A stretch of 56,077 nt of DNA from Eutrophocola sp965662685 (GTDB lineage Bacteria; Pseudomonadota; Gammaproteobacteria; Pseudomonadales; Pseudohongiellaceae): assembly GCA_965662685.1 (NCBI GenBank), contig CBFIIQ010000017.1, positions 1 through 56,077 of the forward strand, in the 5' to 3' direction. The position numbers and the translations under genes were made by a program. Of the stretch, positions 19,101 to 26,313 are shown piece by piece (positions within the stretch are counted from its first letter, which is position 1; each line of letters opens with the position of its first letter). The notes under the pieces were generated by a model. The model did no database searches, had not been told where the DNA came from, and saw only the letters and a list, made by a program, of their open reading frames with translations.

Positions 19101-19419
19101 TAATATGATTGCCAACGTCGATGAAACGCCGGCCAGTGATGAACAGGCTTTTGACATTGGCGGCTACAGTCTGCCAATTGCCTGCACCGGTTCCATCAAT
19201 AACCCCACCTGCCTGCCAGATATTCAGGCCATCCTTGGCGGCGCTATTCGCTCAGCAGTCCAGCGCGGACTGAGCGATCTAATCCAGCGTGCTACAGGCG
19301 ATGAACCGGCACCAGAAAGCACTGATCAAACGCCACAAGAAACCACGCCGGAAGAAGAGCAAACTGATCCACGGCAGGAATTATTAAACCGCGCATTGGA
19401 AAATCTGTTTAATCGTTAA
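16168..19419 (+). CDS. AsmA family protein
   Basis: This 1083-residue protein has one N-terminal membrane anchor (about residues 5-30) and then the AsmA N-terminal signature (FEESTGLALSLNGNIDLSFYPWLGITLNDFVIANPPGF). The long middle is rich in beta strands with internally repeated phrases of the type G-x-(L/I)-N-A-S-G-P-D-L-P-(L/T)-L (about 385, 475 and 560). The AsmA C-terminal domain follows (NGSGVMALQDGVLEGVDVGSVLN...), and the tail is rich in Glu, Pro and Thr. AsmA-like proteins span the periplasm as hydrophobic grooves and are linked to phospholipid transport to the outer membrane. The TTG at 16156 is possible, but the ATG at 16168, six bases after GGA, is preferred. Confidence 0.88.
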   Translation: MKRLFKLIASLITLAFTLVIVVLVIILNTDPNNHKQRIAQEFEESTGLALSLNGNIDLSFYPWLGITLNDFVIANPPGFSNTPLMQAQQAEVRVKLLPMLDQQYEIDTIHLTGARIFLETNATGQSNWDTSSLTASENPDSSVSDATLNKLVLGGVDISNASVIFDDRFNDVIYTLENINISTGELVYGAPIELSMTLDASASRPDLAALIRLGGTMVYDLDNQRYDLNPLSLNSTLSGANVPNGSADLSLTTAMSLDLAQDTLLLRDLSFSALDTRINANINGQGILSEAPLFQVNLAAAGNDLAVIFRILENEELVAQISRLNSRSFFVNGLFESSPGAGTLSVSGLDANLLDASISGDISASNLQSGNPVITGTINASGPDLPTLLEVAGQLQGGRNSTLAGYGRELQNSPNQDFLLRTRFDANMDTGNINVPELELNALGTVISGNVTGSEINTGTPVLRGRLNASGPDLPLLMQIAGQISGGRESPLNQYGRNLRNIPGKNFTLNAPFDINMARGNIDLSGLQANFLGFRLSGELQATNFQNANGIMVGELSLNGRNLGPLLNALDQAELAEVVESLNLNVAVNGRPASLTLNPFNLDLILAGPRIPNSPVTLALKANSILDIESETLTTESFSLAGLGLNLQGSLQASNVMSDISYNGNLTVPAFNLRRFLQQINQPVPVTMDNTVFESFALATSFSGSSDDLQLRQLDFTLDESRISGDFSLAGLNSAPIPAMDFTLAINRINLDRYLAPATDSPAGTEIGNTELPLDTLRALNLRGEINVEQLTYSNINLNDLALTVSASDSQITLAPITANLYQGSYSGDIRLNVDNAIPTASVETALTGINLAPLLRDFMDASYISGTGNIEIALTGRGTDTAGIKRNLNGSGVMALQDGVLEGVDVGSVLNQVEAIIREQRARSIVRGERTPFDSFSASISVNDGVVTTNDLLIESSGFDVTGSGTLVNLANDTIAFNMIANVDETPASDEQAFDIGGYSLPIACTGSINNPTCLPDIQAILGGAIRSAVQRGLSDLIQRATGDEPAPESTDQTPQETTPEEEQTDPRQELLNRALENLFNR

Positions 19420-19433
19420 TTCAGGATTAAGTA

Positions 19434-20351
19434 CTACAAATCCTCGGAACGATTAAAGTATATGGCTGCACAGGTAAGTCCAATACCGAGAATTGCACTA
19501 AATAGTAACTCAGCATTCATCACCTGACTCAAAACTCCGGAAAGCCGGGCGTCAGGGGATTCGAACATCCAGGTTGGGATCATATGCTGAAAGAAAGTGA
19601 GCAGGATATCTGATCGCTCATAAATTATTAGTTCCGGAACAATGACAACAATCAATGGTCCTGCTGCCCAGGCCAGCGGTGCAGACCTGGCCCAGGCTGA
19701 ACATAAAAGCAACCAGGCATAAACCGGCAGACACCAGAAAATATTTACTATCCCAAAAACCACATACCATGCGAAGCGATAAAAAATATTTGCGGGGGCA
19801 ATGAAAGTCGACCAGATATTCACATCAAAAAATGATCCATAAATAGACATTATTACCATCATTAACAAATGCATGGCTAGCATTGACAGGAGAAAAACCC
19901 CATACGTTATTACCAGACCAGCCAGCAACTTGGACAAAACAGTCAAAGTGTCTGAAACAGGCATAGAATTCCAAAACAATATACTTCTATCCTTTCTCTG
20001 CTGAAAAAGAGTGGTCAAAAAATAATAAGACATGATGCTCCAGAAAGTAATGAACAACAGGCTGATTGACGGCATAAAAAACACACTCCAGTAATTCTCG
20101 CGAATCTCCACTGGAGAACCCGCAAAATCTGCAAGCCTTTCAACTGCTGTAAGCTCATCCATCAATGGATTTGCCATATTTACCAATACGGAATATTCAT
20201 TAAAATACGACCGAGTAACACCTACAGCCAGTATCACTACTGCCAGAACAATACAGCAAAGCGGTACTAGCAAAAAAGAAATACGCTGTTCCCAGAGTTC
20301 ACGCCTGATCAATGTAATCATTTTTCCCGTCGGGGTAATTATTTTATTCAT
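19434..20351 (-). CDS. ABC transporter permease (ABC-2 type), YtrC/D-like
   Basis: This 305-residue protein has about six membrane helices (for example LLVPLCCIVLAVVILAVGV near 35, SISLLFITFWSIMSYYFLTTLF near 100, FSAILGIGLTCAAIYF at the end) and the FQQRKDRSILFWNSMPVSDTLTVLSKLLAGL loop typical of ABC-2 permeases in GntR-controlled exporters. It begins two bases after the ATPase stop, so the proteins are made together. The substrate is unknown; related systems respond to cell-wall or membrane stress. It is the last gene of a three-gene operon and ends 14 bases from the convergent AsmA gene. Confidence 0.85.
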   Translation of the reverse strand: MNKIITPTGKMITLIRRELWEQRISFLLVPLCCIVLAVVILAVGVTRSYFNEYSVLVNMANPLMDELTAVERLADFAGSPVEIRENYWSVFFMPSISLLFITFWSIMSYYFLTTLFQQRKDRSILFWNSMPVSDTLTVLSKLLAGLVITYGVFLLSMLAMHLLMMVIMSIYGSFFDVNIWSTFIAPANIFYRFAWYVVFGIVNIFWCLPVYAWLLLCSAWARSAPLAWAAGPLIVVIVPELIIYERSDILLTFFQHMIPTWMFESPDARLSGVLSQVMNAELLFSAILGIGLTCAAIYFNRSEDL

Positions 20352-20353
20352 TG

Positions 20354-21214
20354 CTAAATTTCCCGTGCTTGATGGATTTTTGCGACAAATAAATCTGTCA
20401 CGGAGGGTTGGTGAATTTCACCCAACGCCTGTAGCGCCTCTCGACTGAAGTTTTCAAACAGCATGGCTCTGGCACCCAGCATATTGCGTACATGAATAGG
20501 ACTTAATGCTTCAGCCTGCTCATACTTATCCGGCGCTACCAACACTTCAGCATAGGTTTCAGCCAGTTCATCCATGGCTATATCAAGATTGATTTTTCCA
20601 TCATCAATAAACATAAGATGCGTCAGAATGGATTGCACTTCCTCCACCTGGTGGGTGCTGATAATGATTGACGTTTCATTATCAAAATAATCATTAAGTA
20701 AACGGTCGAAAAAAGATTTCTGGTAAAGAATATCCAGGCCCAGGGTAGGCTCGTCCAAGACAAGCAATTTCACATTGATGGCCAGGATCAAGGCCAGATG
20801 AAGCTGGGTCACCATGCCTTTGGAGAGCTGACCAATTTTCCTGTCTAGGGAGATTTTGGTTTCAGCGATCAACTCCAGCGCTCGCTGGCGATTAAAGCGT
20901 GGATGCACACCCTCAATATAATCAAGCGCATTGGAGACTTTCAGCCAGCGCGGCAGAATACCCACATCGGCAATGAAGCACACGTCTTCCATGAGCAGGT
21001 GCCTGCTATGACGCGGATCCCTGCCCAACACTTCCAGTGTGCCCTCAAATCCAGTCAGGCCAACAATGGCCTTCAGAGTTGATGTCTTGCCAGCACCATT
21101 GGGCCCGATAAGACCGACAATCGACCCTTTCTGTATGGAAAAACCCATGTCATCCATGGCCTTGGTTTTACCAAATGATTTACTCAGGTTTTCTGCCCTG
21201 ACGACTGTATTCAT
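20354..21214 (-). CDS. ABC transporter ATP-binding protein, YtrB-like
   Basis: This 286-residue ATPase has Walker A (GPNGAGKTS, near residue 37), a degenerate signature LSKGM (about 133), Walker B with the catalytic Glu (KLLVLDEPTLGLD) and the switch His (IISTHQVEEVQ). The C-terminal 80 residues are the extra domain common in YtrB/YxlF-type exporters. It overlaps the GntR gene by four bases (ATGA) and runs into the permease after two bases, so all three are cotranslated. Together they form a GntR-regulated ABC exporter whose cargo cannot be read from the sequence. Confidence 0.88.
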   Translation of the reverse strand: MNTVVRAENLSKSFGKTKAMDDMGFSIQKGSIVGLIGPNGAGKTSTLKAIVGLTGFEGTLEVLGRDPRHSRHLLMEDVCFIADVGILPRWLKVSNALDYIEGVHPRFNRQRALELIAETKISLDRKIGQLSKGMVTQLHLALILAINVKLLVLDEPTLGLDILYQKSFFDRLLNDYFDNETSIIISTHQVEEVQSILTHLMFIDDGKINLDIAMDELAETYAEVLVAPDKYEQAEALSPIHVRNMLGARAMLFENFSREALQALGEIHQPSVTDLFVAKIHQAREI

Positions 21215-21594
21215 TTTTTATTCTCCACTTTATCAAGAGTCGCTTTAAGTGAATCAATCAGGTCTTGTTCCGACAAACCCAGGCGCTGGATCTTTTGACA
21301 GATTTCTGGCCATTGCTCGTTTATAAAAGCGTCTCTTTCCATACCCATCAATTTCTTCAATGCCCCTTCCTTTACAAACATCCCCAACCCTCTGCGCTTT
21401 TCAACCAAGCCATCATCCACCAACATCTGTAAGGCCTTGGCTACCGTAATGTGATTGATTCGATGCTCACTGGATATGTCGCGAATCGAAGGCAAGGCAT
21501 CACCTTCGGAAAACACGCCCTCAAGAATCAATTCCACCAGGCGCTTGTGCAGCTGACGAAAAATCGGTTCTTTGTCATTCCAGACTATTTGCAT
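21211..21594 (-). CDS. GntR-family regulator, YtrA type
   Basis: This 127-residue protein has an N-terminal winged helix (about 10-77: PIFRQLHKRLVELILEGVFSEGDALPSIRDISSEHRINHITVAKAL, then VDDGLVEKRRGLGMFV) and only a short helical C-terminus, as in the YtrA subfamily. These regulators repress their own ABC exporter operon. The next two genes here encode that exporter, and the ATG of the ATPase overlaps the stop of this gene. A near-perfect inverted repeat about 90 bases upstream is the likely operator. Confidence 0.88.
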   Translation of the reverse strand: MQIVWNDKEPIFRQLHKRLVELILEGVFSEGDALPSIRDISSEHRINHITVAKALQMLVDDGLVEKRRGLGMFVKEGALKKLMGMERDAFINEQWPEICQKIQRLGLSEQDLIDSLKATLDKVENKK

Positions 21595-21682
21595 GGGTAA
21601 CCTGTGTTTGTTCTGTTGCCATCTAGTCCAGTGCGCTAATCCAGTGTGGCTAACAGGAAAGTTAAGATAGAATCTGATATAT

Positions 21683-21706
21683 GGTGTTATATATGACTAT
21701 ATCACC
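21683..21706 (-). promoter_or_regulatory. Candidate operator of the GntR/ABC operon
   Basis: GGTGTTATA (21683-21691) and TATATCACC (21698-21706) are inverted copies matching at 8 of 9 positions around a 6-base spacer. The site is AT-rich inside with GGTG/CACC ends, the size and shape of a YtrA-type GntR operator, and lies about 90 bases upstream of the regulator start. Confidence 0.55.
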
Positions 21707-21794
21707 AAGATGAATCCTGAGGCAACCTTATTTTTCGTTTGGAAGCATTAGCTACCCTCAGAAAAGAGGTAGCGGGCCTGGATGAAATTCGTTG

Positions 21795-22298
21795 CTAGAG
21801 ATATCTGCCTCTAACAATAATGCCCAACTTGCAGGACGCATGCTCAATGTCAGCCCAGCTGCTTTCGGTTTCAAGTACTGCCACGGTGGCTGTAGGCATG
21901 ACTTTGCCATCCTCTGGAATATCCAGATTTTCGGTGAGATAAAACAGCAGATCTTCCAGCCCCGGATTGTGTCCAACCAGCATCAGACTCGCACATTCAT
22001 CAGAGGTGGTGGCAATGACATCGAGCAGCTCACTGACATCCGCCATGTAAACCGATTCATTCCATAAGATATTTTCTACGCTGTAGTCCATATTGGCTGC
22101 AATAGTTTCCGCAGTATCCCTGGCCCGCTGGGCTGGAGAACTGATCAATAACTCCGGGACCAAACCCTGTTCACGTAACCACAAACCTACTTTGGCAGAC
22201 TCCCGGAAACCGCGTTTTGTTATTGGACGCTGGTAATCCGGCAAGGCCTTACCCCAGTCAGATTTGCCATGACGCATCAGAATCAGTTCTTTTCTCAT
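21795..22298 (-). CDS. sixA: Phosphohistidine phosphatase SixA
   Basis: This 167-residue protein of the histidine phosphatase (phosphoglycerate mutase-like) family has the nucleophile motif LMRHGKSDW (R9-H10-G11) and the second catalytic region SLMLVGHNPGLEDLL. The length and single-domain build fit SixA, which removes phosphate from phosphohistidine on proteins such as HPr-like or HPt domains. The frame opens at 22334, but the ATG at 22298 after AAGGAT puts the catalytic motif at the usual distance from the N-terminus. It stands alone on the minus strand. Confidence 0.85.
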   Translation of the reverse strand: MRKELILMRHGKSDWGKALPDYQRPITKRGFRESAKVGLWLREQGLVPELLISSPAQRARDTAETIAANMDYSVENILWNESVYMADVSELLDVIATTSDECASLMLVGHNPGLEDLLFYLTENLDIPEDGKVMPTATVAVLETESSWADIEHASCKLGIIVRGRYL

Positions 22299-22569
22299 AA
22301 TATCCTTAAAACTTGTTAAAAATTGATCAAGCAATCACTGTGCTGACTTTACCCTTACCCGGACCGGCCTGTTTTCCGGCTTATACCCTGCCCTGATCAT
22401 AGATTGGATTTCGCCCATTAGGGCTTATATACTGGCCAGTCCCTGGAATAGTGCCTCATTGAATCAGGCGCTCACTACCACAAAAGATTAACTATTATTT
22501 CAGGTCTGAACAATTAAAATTTAGTTTGCTAAATACCATCGCAATCGATTCTTTAAAGAGGTTAACCGT

Positions 22570-23667
22570 ATGAAACAACTGTCCATTTTCATTCTTGGAT
22601 TATTCCTGTGGACTTCAGTTATGGCACAGGTCCCTTACCCCTTTGTATCAACGCCAATCGCTGAATTAAACGAACCCTGGGCCATCGAATTTCTCCCTGA
22701 CGGACGAATTCTGGTCACGGAAAAAGGCGGCACAATCCAACTGGTTACCCAGGATGGTCAGAAAACTGAAGTCGCAGGCGCGCCTGAAGTCGATTATTTT
22801 TTCCAGGGCGGTCTCGGCGATATAGTCCTGCATCCGGATTTTCAATCCAATAACGTTGTTTACATCAGTTACGTAGAAGCCGGCGCGAATGAAACACGCG
22901 GTGCAGTAGTAGCACGTGGCACGCTCAATCTTGCCGCTCCAGCGATAGAAGATCTCGAAGTTATCTGGCGCGCATTCCCTAAAGTGGATGGCGGGCTGCA
23001 TTTCAGCCATCGTATTGCCTTCGCTGACGACGGGCTTATGTTTGTCTCCGCCGGAGAGCGAAACAAATATGACCCAGCTCAGGATCTGAATGCCACACTG
23101 GGCAAAATTGTCAGACTAAATGATGATGGTACGCCAGCATCCGGCAACCCCTTTGCCAGTCAGGGCGGCATAGCCGCTGAGGTCTGGTCTTATGGGCATC
23201 GCAACCCGCTGGGCATAGCTTTCGATAATGATGGCCGACTCTGGAATATCGAGATGGCCCCTCGCGGTGGCGACGAATTAAATCTGGTTATTGCCGGTGA
23301 GAATTATGGCTATCCGATTGTCTCCAACGGCAACCACTACACCGGTGAAATTATTCCGGATCATGATACCGACACTGAAGGCCGCTTTGAAAAACCCAAG
23401 GTCTGGTGGAACCCGGTAATCTCGCCTTCCAGCTTGATGTTTTATAGCGGAGACGCATTCCCCGAGTGGCGTGGAAATGCATTCATCAGTGGACTTTCCT
23501 CCATGTCCATCGTACGTATTGTAGTGAATGGTGATAATGCCGTTGAAGCACAGCGCTTTGTGATGGGGCGCCGTATTCGAGGCATTGAACAGGGTCCCGC
23601 AGGAAACATCTGGATCCTTGAAGATGGCCCGGAAGGCAGACTTGTAAAACTGTCACCTCGAGGCTAA
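22570..23667 (+). CDS. PQQ-dependent sugar dehydrogenase, copy 2
   Basis: This 365-residue protein has a signal peptide (cut near VMA, residue 19) and the soluble aldose dehydrogenase propeller: LNEPWAIEFLPDGRILVTEKGG, GGLGDIVLHPDF, HFSHRIAFADDGLMFVSAGERNK, YGHRNPLGIAFDNDGRLWNIEMAPRGGDELN and YGYPIVSNGNHYTGE. It is a diverged paralogue of the enzyme encoded at 10444-11628. The likely job is periplasmic oxidation of a sugar or polyol with PQQ. The ATG follows AAAGAGG, and a clear terminator lies just downstream. A short inverted repeat ATTTAG-tttg-CTAAAT (22519-22534) lies about 35 bases upstream. Confidence 0.9.
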   Translation: MKQLSIFILGLFLWTSVMAQVPYPFVSTPIAELNEPWAIEFLPDGRILVTEKGGTIQLVTQDGQKTEVAGAPEVDYFFQGGLGDIVLHPDFQSNNVVYISYVEAGANETRGAVVARGTLNLAAPAIEDLEVIWRAFPKVDGGLHFSHRIAFADDGLMFVSAGERNKYDPAQDLNATLGKIVRLNDDGTPASGNPFASQGGIAAEVWSYGHRNPLGIAFDNDGRLWNIEMAPRGGDELNLVIAGENYGYPIVSNGNHYTGEIIPDHDTDTEGRFEKPKVWWNPVISPSSLMFYSGDAFPEWRGNAFISGLSSMSIVRIVVNGDNAVEAQRFVMGRRIRGIEQGPAGNIWILEDGPEGRLVKLSPRG

Positions 23668-23683
23668 TCAAGTAAATAGCGCG

Positions 23684-23714
23684 AAAAACCCCGCTCCAAT
23701 AGCGGGGTTTTTTT
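23684..23714 (+). terminator. Rho-independent terminator after sugar dehydrogenase copy 2
   Basis: The stem ACCCCGCT (23688-23695) pairs with AGCGGGGT (23701-23708) around a CCAAT loop, with an A run before and seven T after. Confidence 0.92.
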
Positions 23715-23761
23715 ATGCCGCCAATAAAAGATAATGGCGTTAAACCTGAAGGGAGAAATTT

Positions 23762-24955
23762 ATGAACAGCACTGAACATTCCCGGCGCAAATTGATGCAA
23801 TTCCTGGCCGCCAGCCCTTTATTCGCCGGCATGACGTCCCTGCCAACAATGGCGGCCCAACGCCTGGATGACAAAAACTATATCGCTGCATCTGCCCAGT
23901 GGGCCGTCAATGTTTTTGATATGGAAAACGTCGCCCTGCGTAGCTGGAGTCAGGCGCACTGGACCTATATCTCCCAGGGCGTAGATGACGAACTGACTCT
24001 ACGCGCCAATCGTGAAGGTTATGAGCGCCTTCATTTACGCGCCCGGCGCCTGATTGATGTCAGCGCTGTGAACACACAAACCGAACTTCTTGGCCACCCC
24101 CTTCCCTCTCCTGTCTTGCTGGCTCCGGTAGGTGGTCTGGGGATGGCCCATGCTGATGGCGATATAGAAGTTGCCCGGGGAGCCAGAGCTGGTGGTCACA
24201 AGATGATCATGTCCACAGCGGCCACCTTTGGCATTGAAGAGGTCACCGAAGCCCGCGGAGAACCAGTCTGGTATCAGCTTTATCCTACCGATGTCTGGGA
24301 TATCACCCAGGGAATATTGCGCCGCGTTGAAGCCACAGGATCAGATGTGCTGTTTTTGACCACTGACATTCCTGCTCGCAACCAGGATCGTATGCGACGC
24401 TTTGATCGAAGCTCCGATGACTGCAGTGAATGCCATATTCCAGGCACCACCTTTGCAGACAAAGCCATGCTGCAAGGCTTGAATGCGCCCTCCAATCTCA
24501 ATCCCAGCAACCCCTCAATGGATTGGGATTACGTCAAACGCCTGCGCGATTCTACTGATATGAAGCTGGTTATTAAGGGAATCACCCAGCCGGAAGATGC
24601 CAGATTGGCCCTGCGCGCCGGCGTAGATGCTATTCATGTTTCCAACCATGGTGGCAGAGCAGAGGAAAGCGGTTTTGCTACCATCGACTCCCTGCCTGAA
24701 ATAGTGAATGTTGTGCGCGGTCGCATCCCGGTCATCGTTGATGGCGGCATCCGCCGCGGTACTGATGTTCTCAAGGCCCTTGCGCTTGGTGCAGATGCCG
24801 TATGTGTGGGCAGACCCTATATCTGGGGACTGGGCGCCTTTGGCCAGGAAGGCGTAGCAAAGGTAATGCAGATTCTGGACAGCGAACTGGAAATAGCGAT
24901 GAAACAGGCGGGAACGCCAACCCTGGCTGATATTACGCGTGATACGGTGCGCTAA
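23762..24955 (+). CDS. Exported FMN-dependent alpha-hydroxy-acid oxidase/dehydrogenase with CXXCH motif, copy 1
   Basis: This 397-residue protein has a Tat-like signal (SRRKLMQFLAASP) and the FMN-binding TIM barrel of the lactate oxidase/glycolate oxidase/flavocytochrome b2 family. Visible family segments are LRANREGYERL, PVLLAPVGGLGMAHADGD, WYQLYPT, KLVIKGI, the catalytic HVSNHGGR, IPVIVDGGIRRGTDVLKALALGADAVCVGRPY. A CSECH motif (C221, C224, H225) lies in the variable loop after the fourth strand; soluble cytosolic members lack it. The likely role is oxidation of lactate or another 2-hydroxy acid in the periplasm, with a route for electrons other than oxygen. A ribosome site GGGAG precedes the ATG. 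Confidence 0.87.
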   Translation: MNSTEHSRRKLMQFLAASPLFAGMTSLPTMAAQRLDDKNYIAASAQWAVNVFDMENVALRSWSQAHWTYISQGVDDELTLRANREGYERLHLRARRLIDVSAVNTQTELLGHPLPSPVLLAPVGGLGMAHADGDIEVARGARAGGHKMIMSTAATFGIEEVTEARGEPVWYQLYPTDVWDITQGILRRVEATGSDVLFLTTDIPARNQDRMRRFDRSSDDCSECHIPGTTFADKAMLQGLNAPSNLNPSNPSMDWDYVKRLRDSTDMKLVIKGITQPEDARLALRAGVDAIHVSNHGGRAEESGFATIDSLPEIVNVVRGRIPVIVDGGIRRGTDVLKALALGADAVCVGRPYIWGLGAFGQEGVAKVMQILDSELEIAMKQAGTPTLADITRDTVR

Positions 24956-24976
24956 CGGGATAAAACAGGAAACACA

Positions 24977-25090
24977 TGTAGGCCGGATAAGCGCAGCGTC
25001 ATCCGACATGAAAATTCCAGCAATATCTGGAAAATCAAATGATGTATTCAATGTCGGATGGCGGCTCTGCGAGCCTTATCCGACCTACGG
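24977..25090. repeat. REP/BIME-like pair of palindromic repeats
   Basis: Two REP-like units face each other between convergent genes. The first (24977-25010) reads GTAGGCCGGATAAG...CATCCGACAT; the second (25051-25090) is its inverted relative ATGTCGGATG...CTTATCCGACCTAC. Each can fold on itself, and the spacer holds a further small hairpin (TTCCAG/CTGGAA, 25015-25032). The layout matches bacterial interspersed mosaic elements, which are spread by RAYT transposases and often stabilise 3' ends. No RAYT gene is in the window. Confidence 0.75.
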
Positions 25091-25175
25091 AAAACCATTA
25101 ATCCTGAAACAGTGGTTTCTTGTCTCTTTCCTCTTGCCCTTTTTTTAGAAACCTGCCGCCTCCCTGCACCGCCCA

Positions 25176-25213
25176 CCTTTATCCTTTATCCTTTATCCTT
25201 TATCCTTTATCCC
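25176..25213. repeat. Heptanucleotide tandem repeat (CCTTTAT)5
   Basis: Five perfect copies of CCTTTAT occupy 25176-25210, followed by a degenerate unit (25218-25225). The array is about 30 bases downstream of the stop of the minus-strand TIM-barrel gene, in the convergent gap. Such arrays change length by slippage. Confidence 0.9.
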
Positions 25214-25239
25214 ATGTCCTTTATCTTTTTTCCGATTTC

Positions 25240-26151
25240 TTAAGAAATATAAGGCGTGATCGTCTCGATCCCCTTTCTCGCGACTACTTCAGGGTCCGTA
25301 TTTTGTACTTCCGGGTCAAATAGTTCCAGAGACAGTGCACGTCCATAACCCTTCCCGGAAATTTTTTCGATGATACGCTGCAATGGGGCAACTCCCTCGC
25401 CGGGGTAAGCACGATGTTTGCGTTCTGCCACCTCAAGATTAGGTAAGGCCGGCGTATCAGCGAAATGGACATGATGGATTTCTCCATTGTTGATCAGATC
25501 AAGATCCTCAAACTTACTCATGCCCGCCCATAAATGATAAACATCGAGCATGAATTTCAGATTGGGATGATCAACAGTGCGCACCACATTCAGGCTGGTG
25601 CGTACGTTACTGATCAAGGTAGAGAGACGGGTAAACTCAACCATCAGGGCAATGTTGTGGGGTCTGGCAATTTCTGCAGCTTCATGCAGATTTTCATACA
25701 CCTGATCATAATCTGCCACGGTATGCGCCTGATTGGCCGCCGATGGCACGACAAGTCTGTCCGCTCCCAGTGATTCTGCCAACTCAACTTTCCAGCGCAA
25801 ATCTTCTACCGCATCTGCGCGTCGAGGCCCACTTTCTTCCAGAAACAACTGGTTTGTTGATGAAACCGCGCGCAAGCCAAGGTCATCCATCAGGCGCCGT
25901 GCAGAACCCGGACCATTACTCTCTTCAAATGCCTTTGCCGATGACAGGTCTGGTTCAGCTGCGGTAATGCCGGCGCTGGACCACCCTTCCATCACGCGCC
26001 GAAAATCAAAACCACTTGAGGTTATTCCATGCATACAGACGAACATCCCCGAAGTGGATGCTGCCTGGGAAGCTGATGAGCCGCTGACAGCGGCTGCCGC
26101 GGTAACACTTGCAGACAAGGCCATAAAATCTCTTCTATTTATTCCAGTCAT
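25240..26151 (-). CDS. Tat-exported sugar phosphate isomerase/epimerase-like TIM barrel protein
   Basis: This 303-residue protein begins with a twin-arginine signal (INRRDFMALSASVTAAAA) and then the xylose-isomerase-like TIM barrel (AP endonuclease 2 superfamily). Likely metal ligands are the Glu of MVEFTR, the Asp of FMLDVYHLWAG, the His of HHVHFADTP and the Glu of LSLELFDPE, in the right order. It could isomerise or epimerise a sugar or hydroxypyruvate-like compound in the periplasm, beside the hydroxy-acid oxidases and quinoprotein sugar dehydrogenases. There is no good ribosome site before the ATG. The gene is framed by tandem repeats on both sides and by a 43-base palindrome in its leader. 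Confidence 0.82.
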   Translation of the reverse strand: MTGINRRDFMALSASVTAAAAVSGSSASQAASTSGMFVCMHGITSSGFDFRRVMEGWSSAGITAAEPDLSSAKAFEESNGPGSARRLMDDLGLRAVSSTNQLFLEESGPRRADAVEDLRWKVELAESLGADRLVVPSAANQAHTVADYDQVYENLHEAAEIARPHNIALMVEFTRLSTLISNVRTSLNVVRTVDHPNLKFMLDVYHLWAGMSKFEDLDLINNGEIHHVHFADTPALPNLEVAERKHRAYPGEGVAPLQRIIEKISGKGYGRALSLELFDPEVQNTDPEVVARKGIETITPYIS

Positions 26152-26169
26152 TTATTTATCCGTAATATC

Positions 26170-26212
26170 AACAGGGCCAGGATAAATACATTACATTTAT
26201 GCTGGCCCTGTT
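26170..26212. repeat. 43-base near-perfect palindrome in leader of the TIM-barrel gene
   Basis: AACAGGGCCAG (26170-26180) and CTGGCCCTGTT (26202-26212) are perfect 11-base inverted arms. After one mismatch the stem continues for six more A-T pairs (26182-26187 with 26195-26200), leaving a 7-base loop. No T run follows on either strand, so it is not a standard terminator. It sits 19-61 bases upstream of the minus-strand start at 26151. Confidence 0.8.
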
Positions 26213-26230
26213 AATCCAAACGTTTGACGC

Positions 26231-26268
26231 TATTTATCTATTTATCTATTTATCTATTTATCTATTTA
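26231..26268. repeat. Octanucleotide tandem repeat (TATTTATC)4.75
   Basis: Four full and one partial copies of TATTTATC run from 26231 to 26268, between the stop of hydroxy-acid oxidase copy 2 and the palindrome before the TIM-barrel gene. The same 8-mer occurs next to the TIM-barrel start codon (26153-26160) and, reversed, inside the palindrome (26181-26188). Confidence 0.92.
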
Positions 26269-26313
26269 TAACTATTGCCCTTCACCGTCCTGAACAAAAT
26301 TATTACAGCGAGT

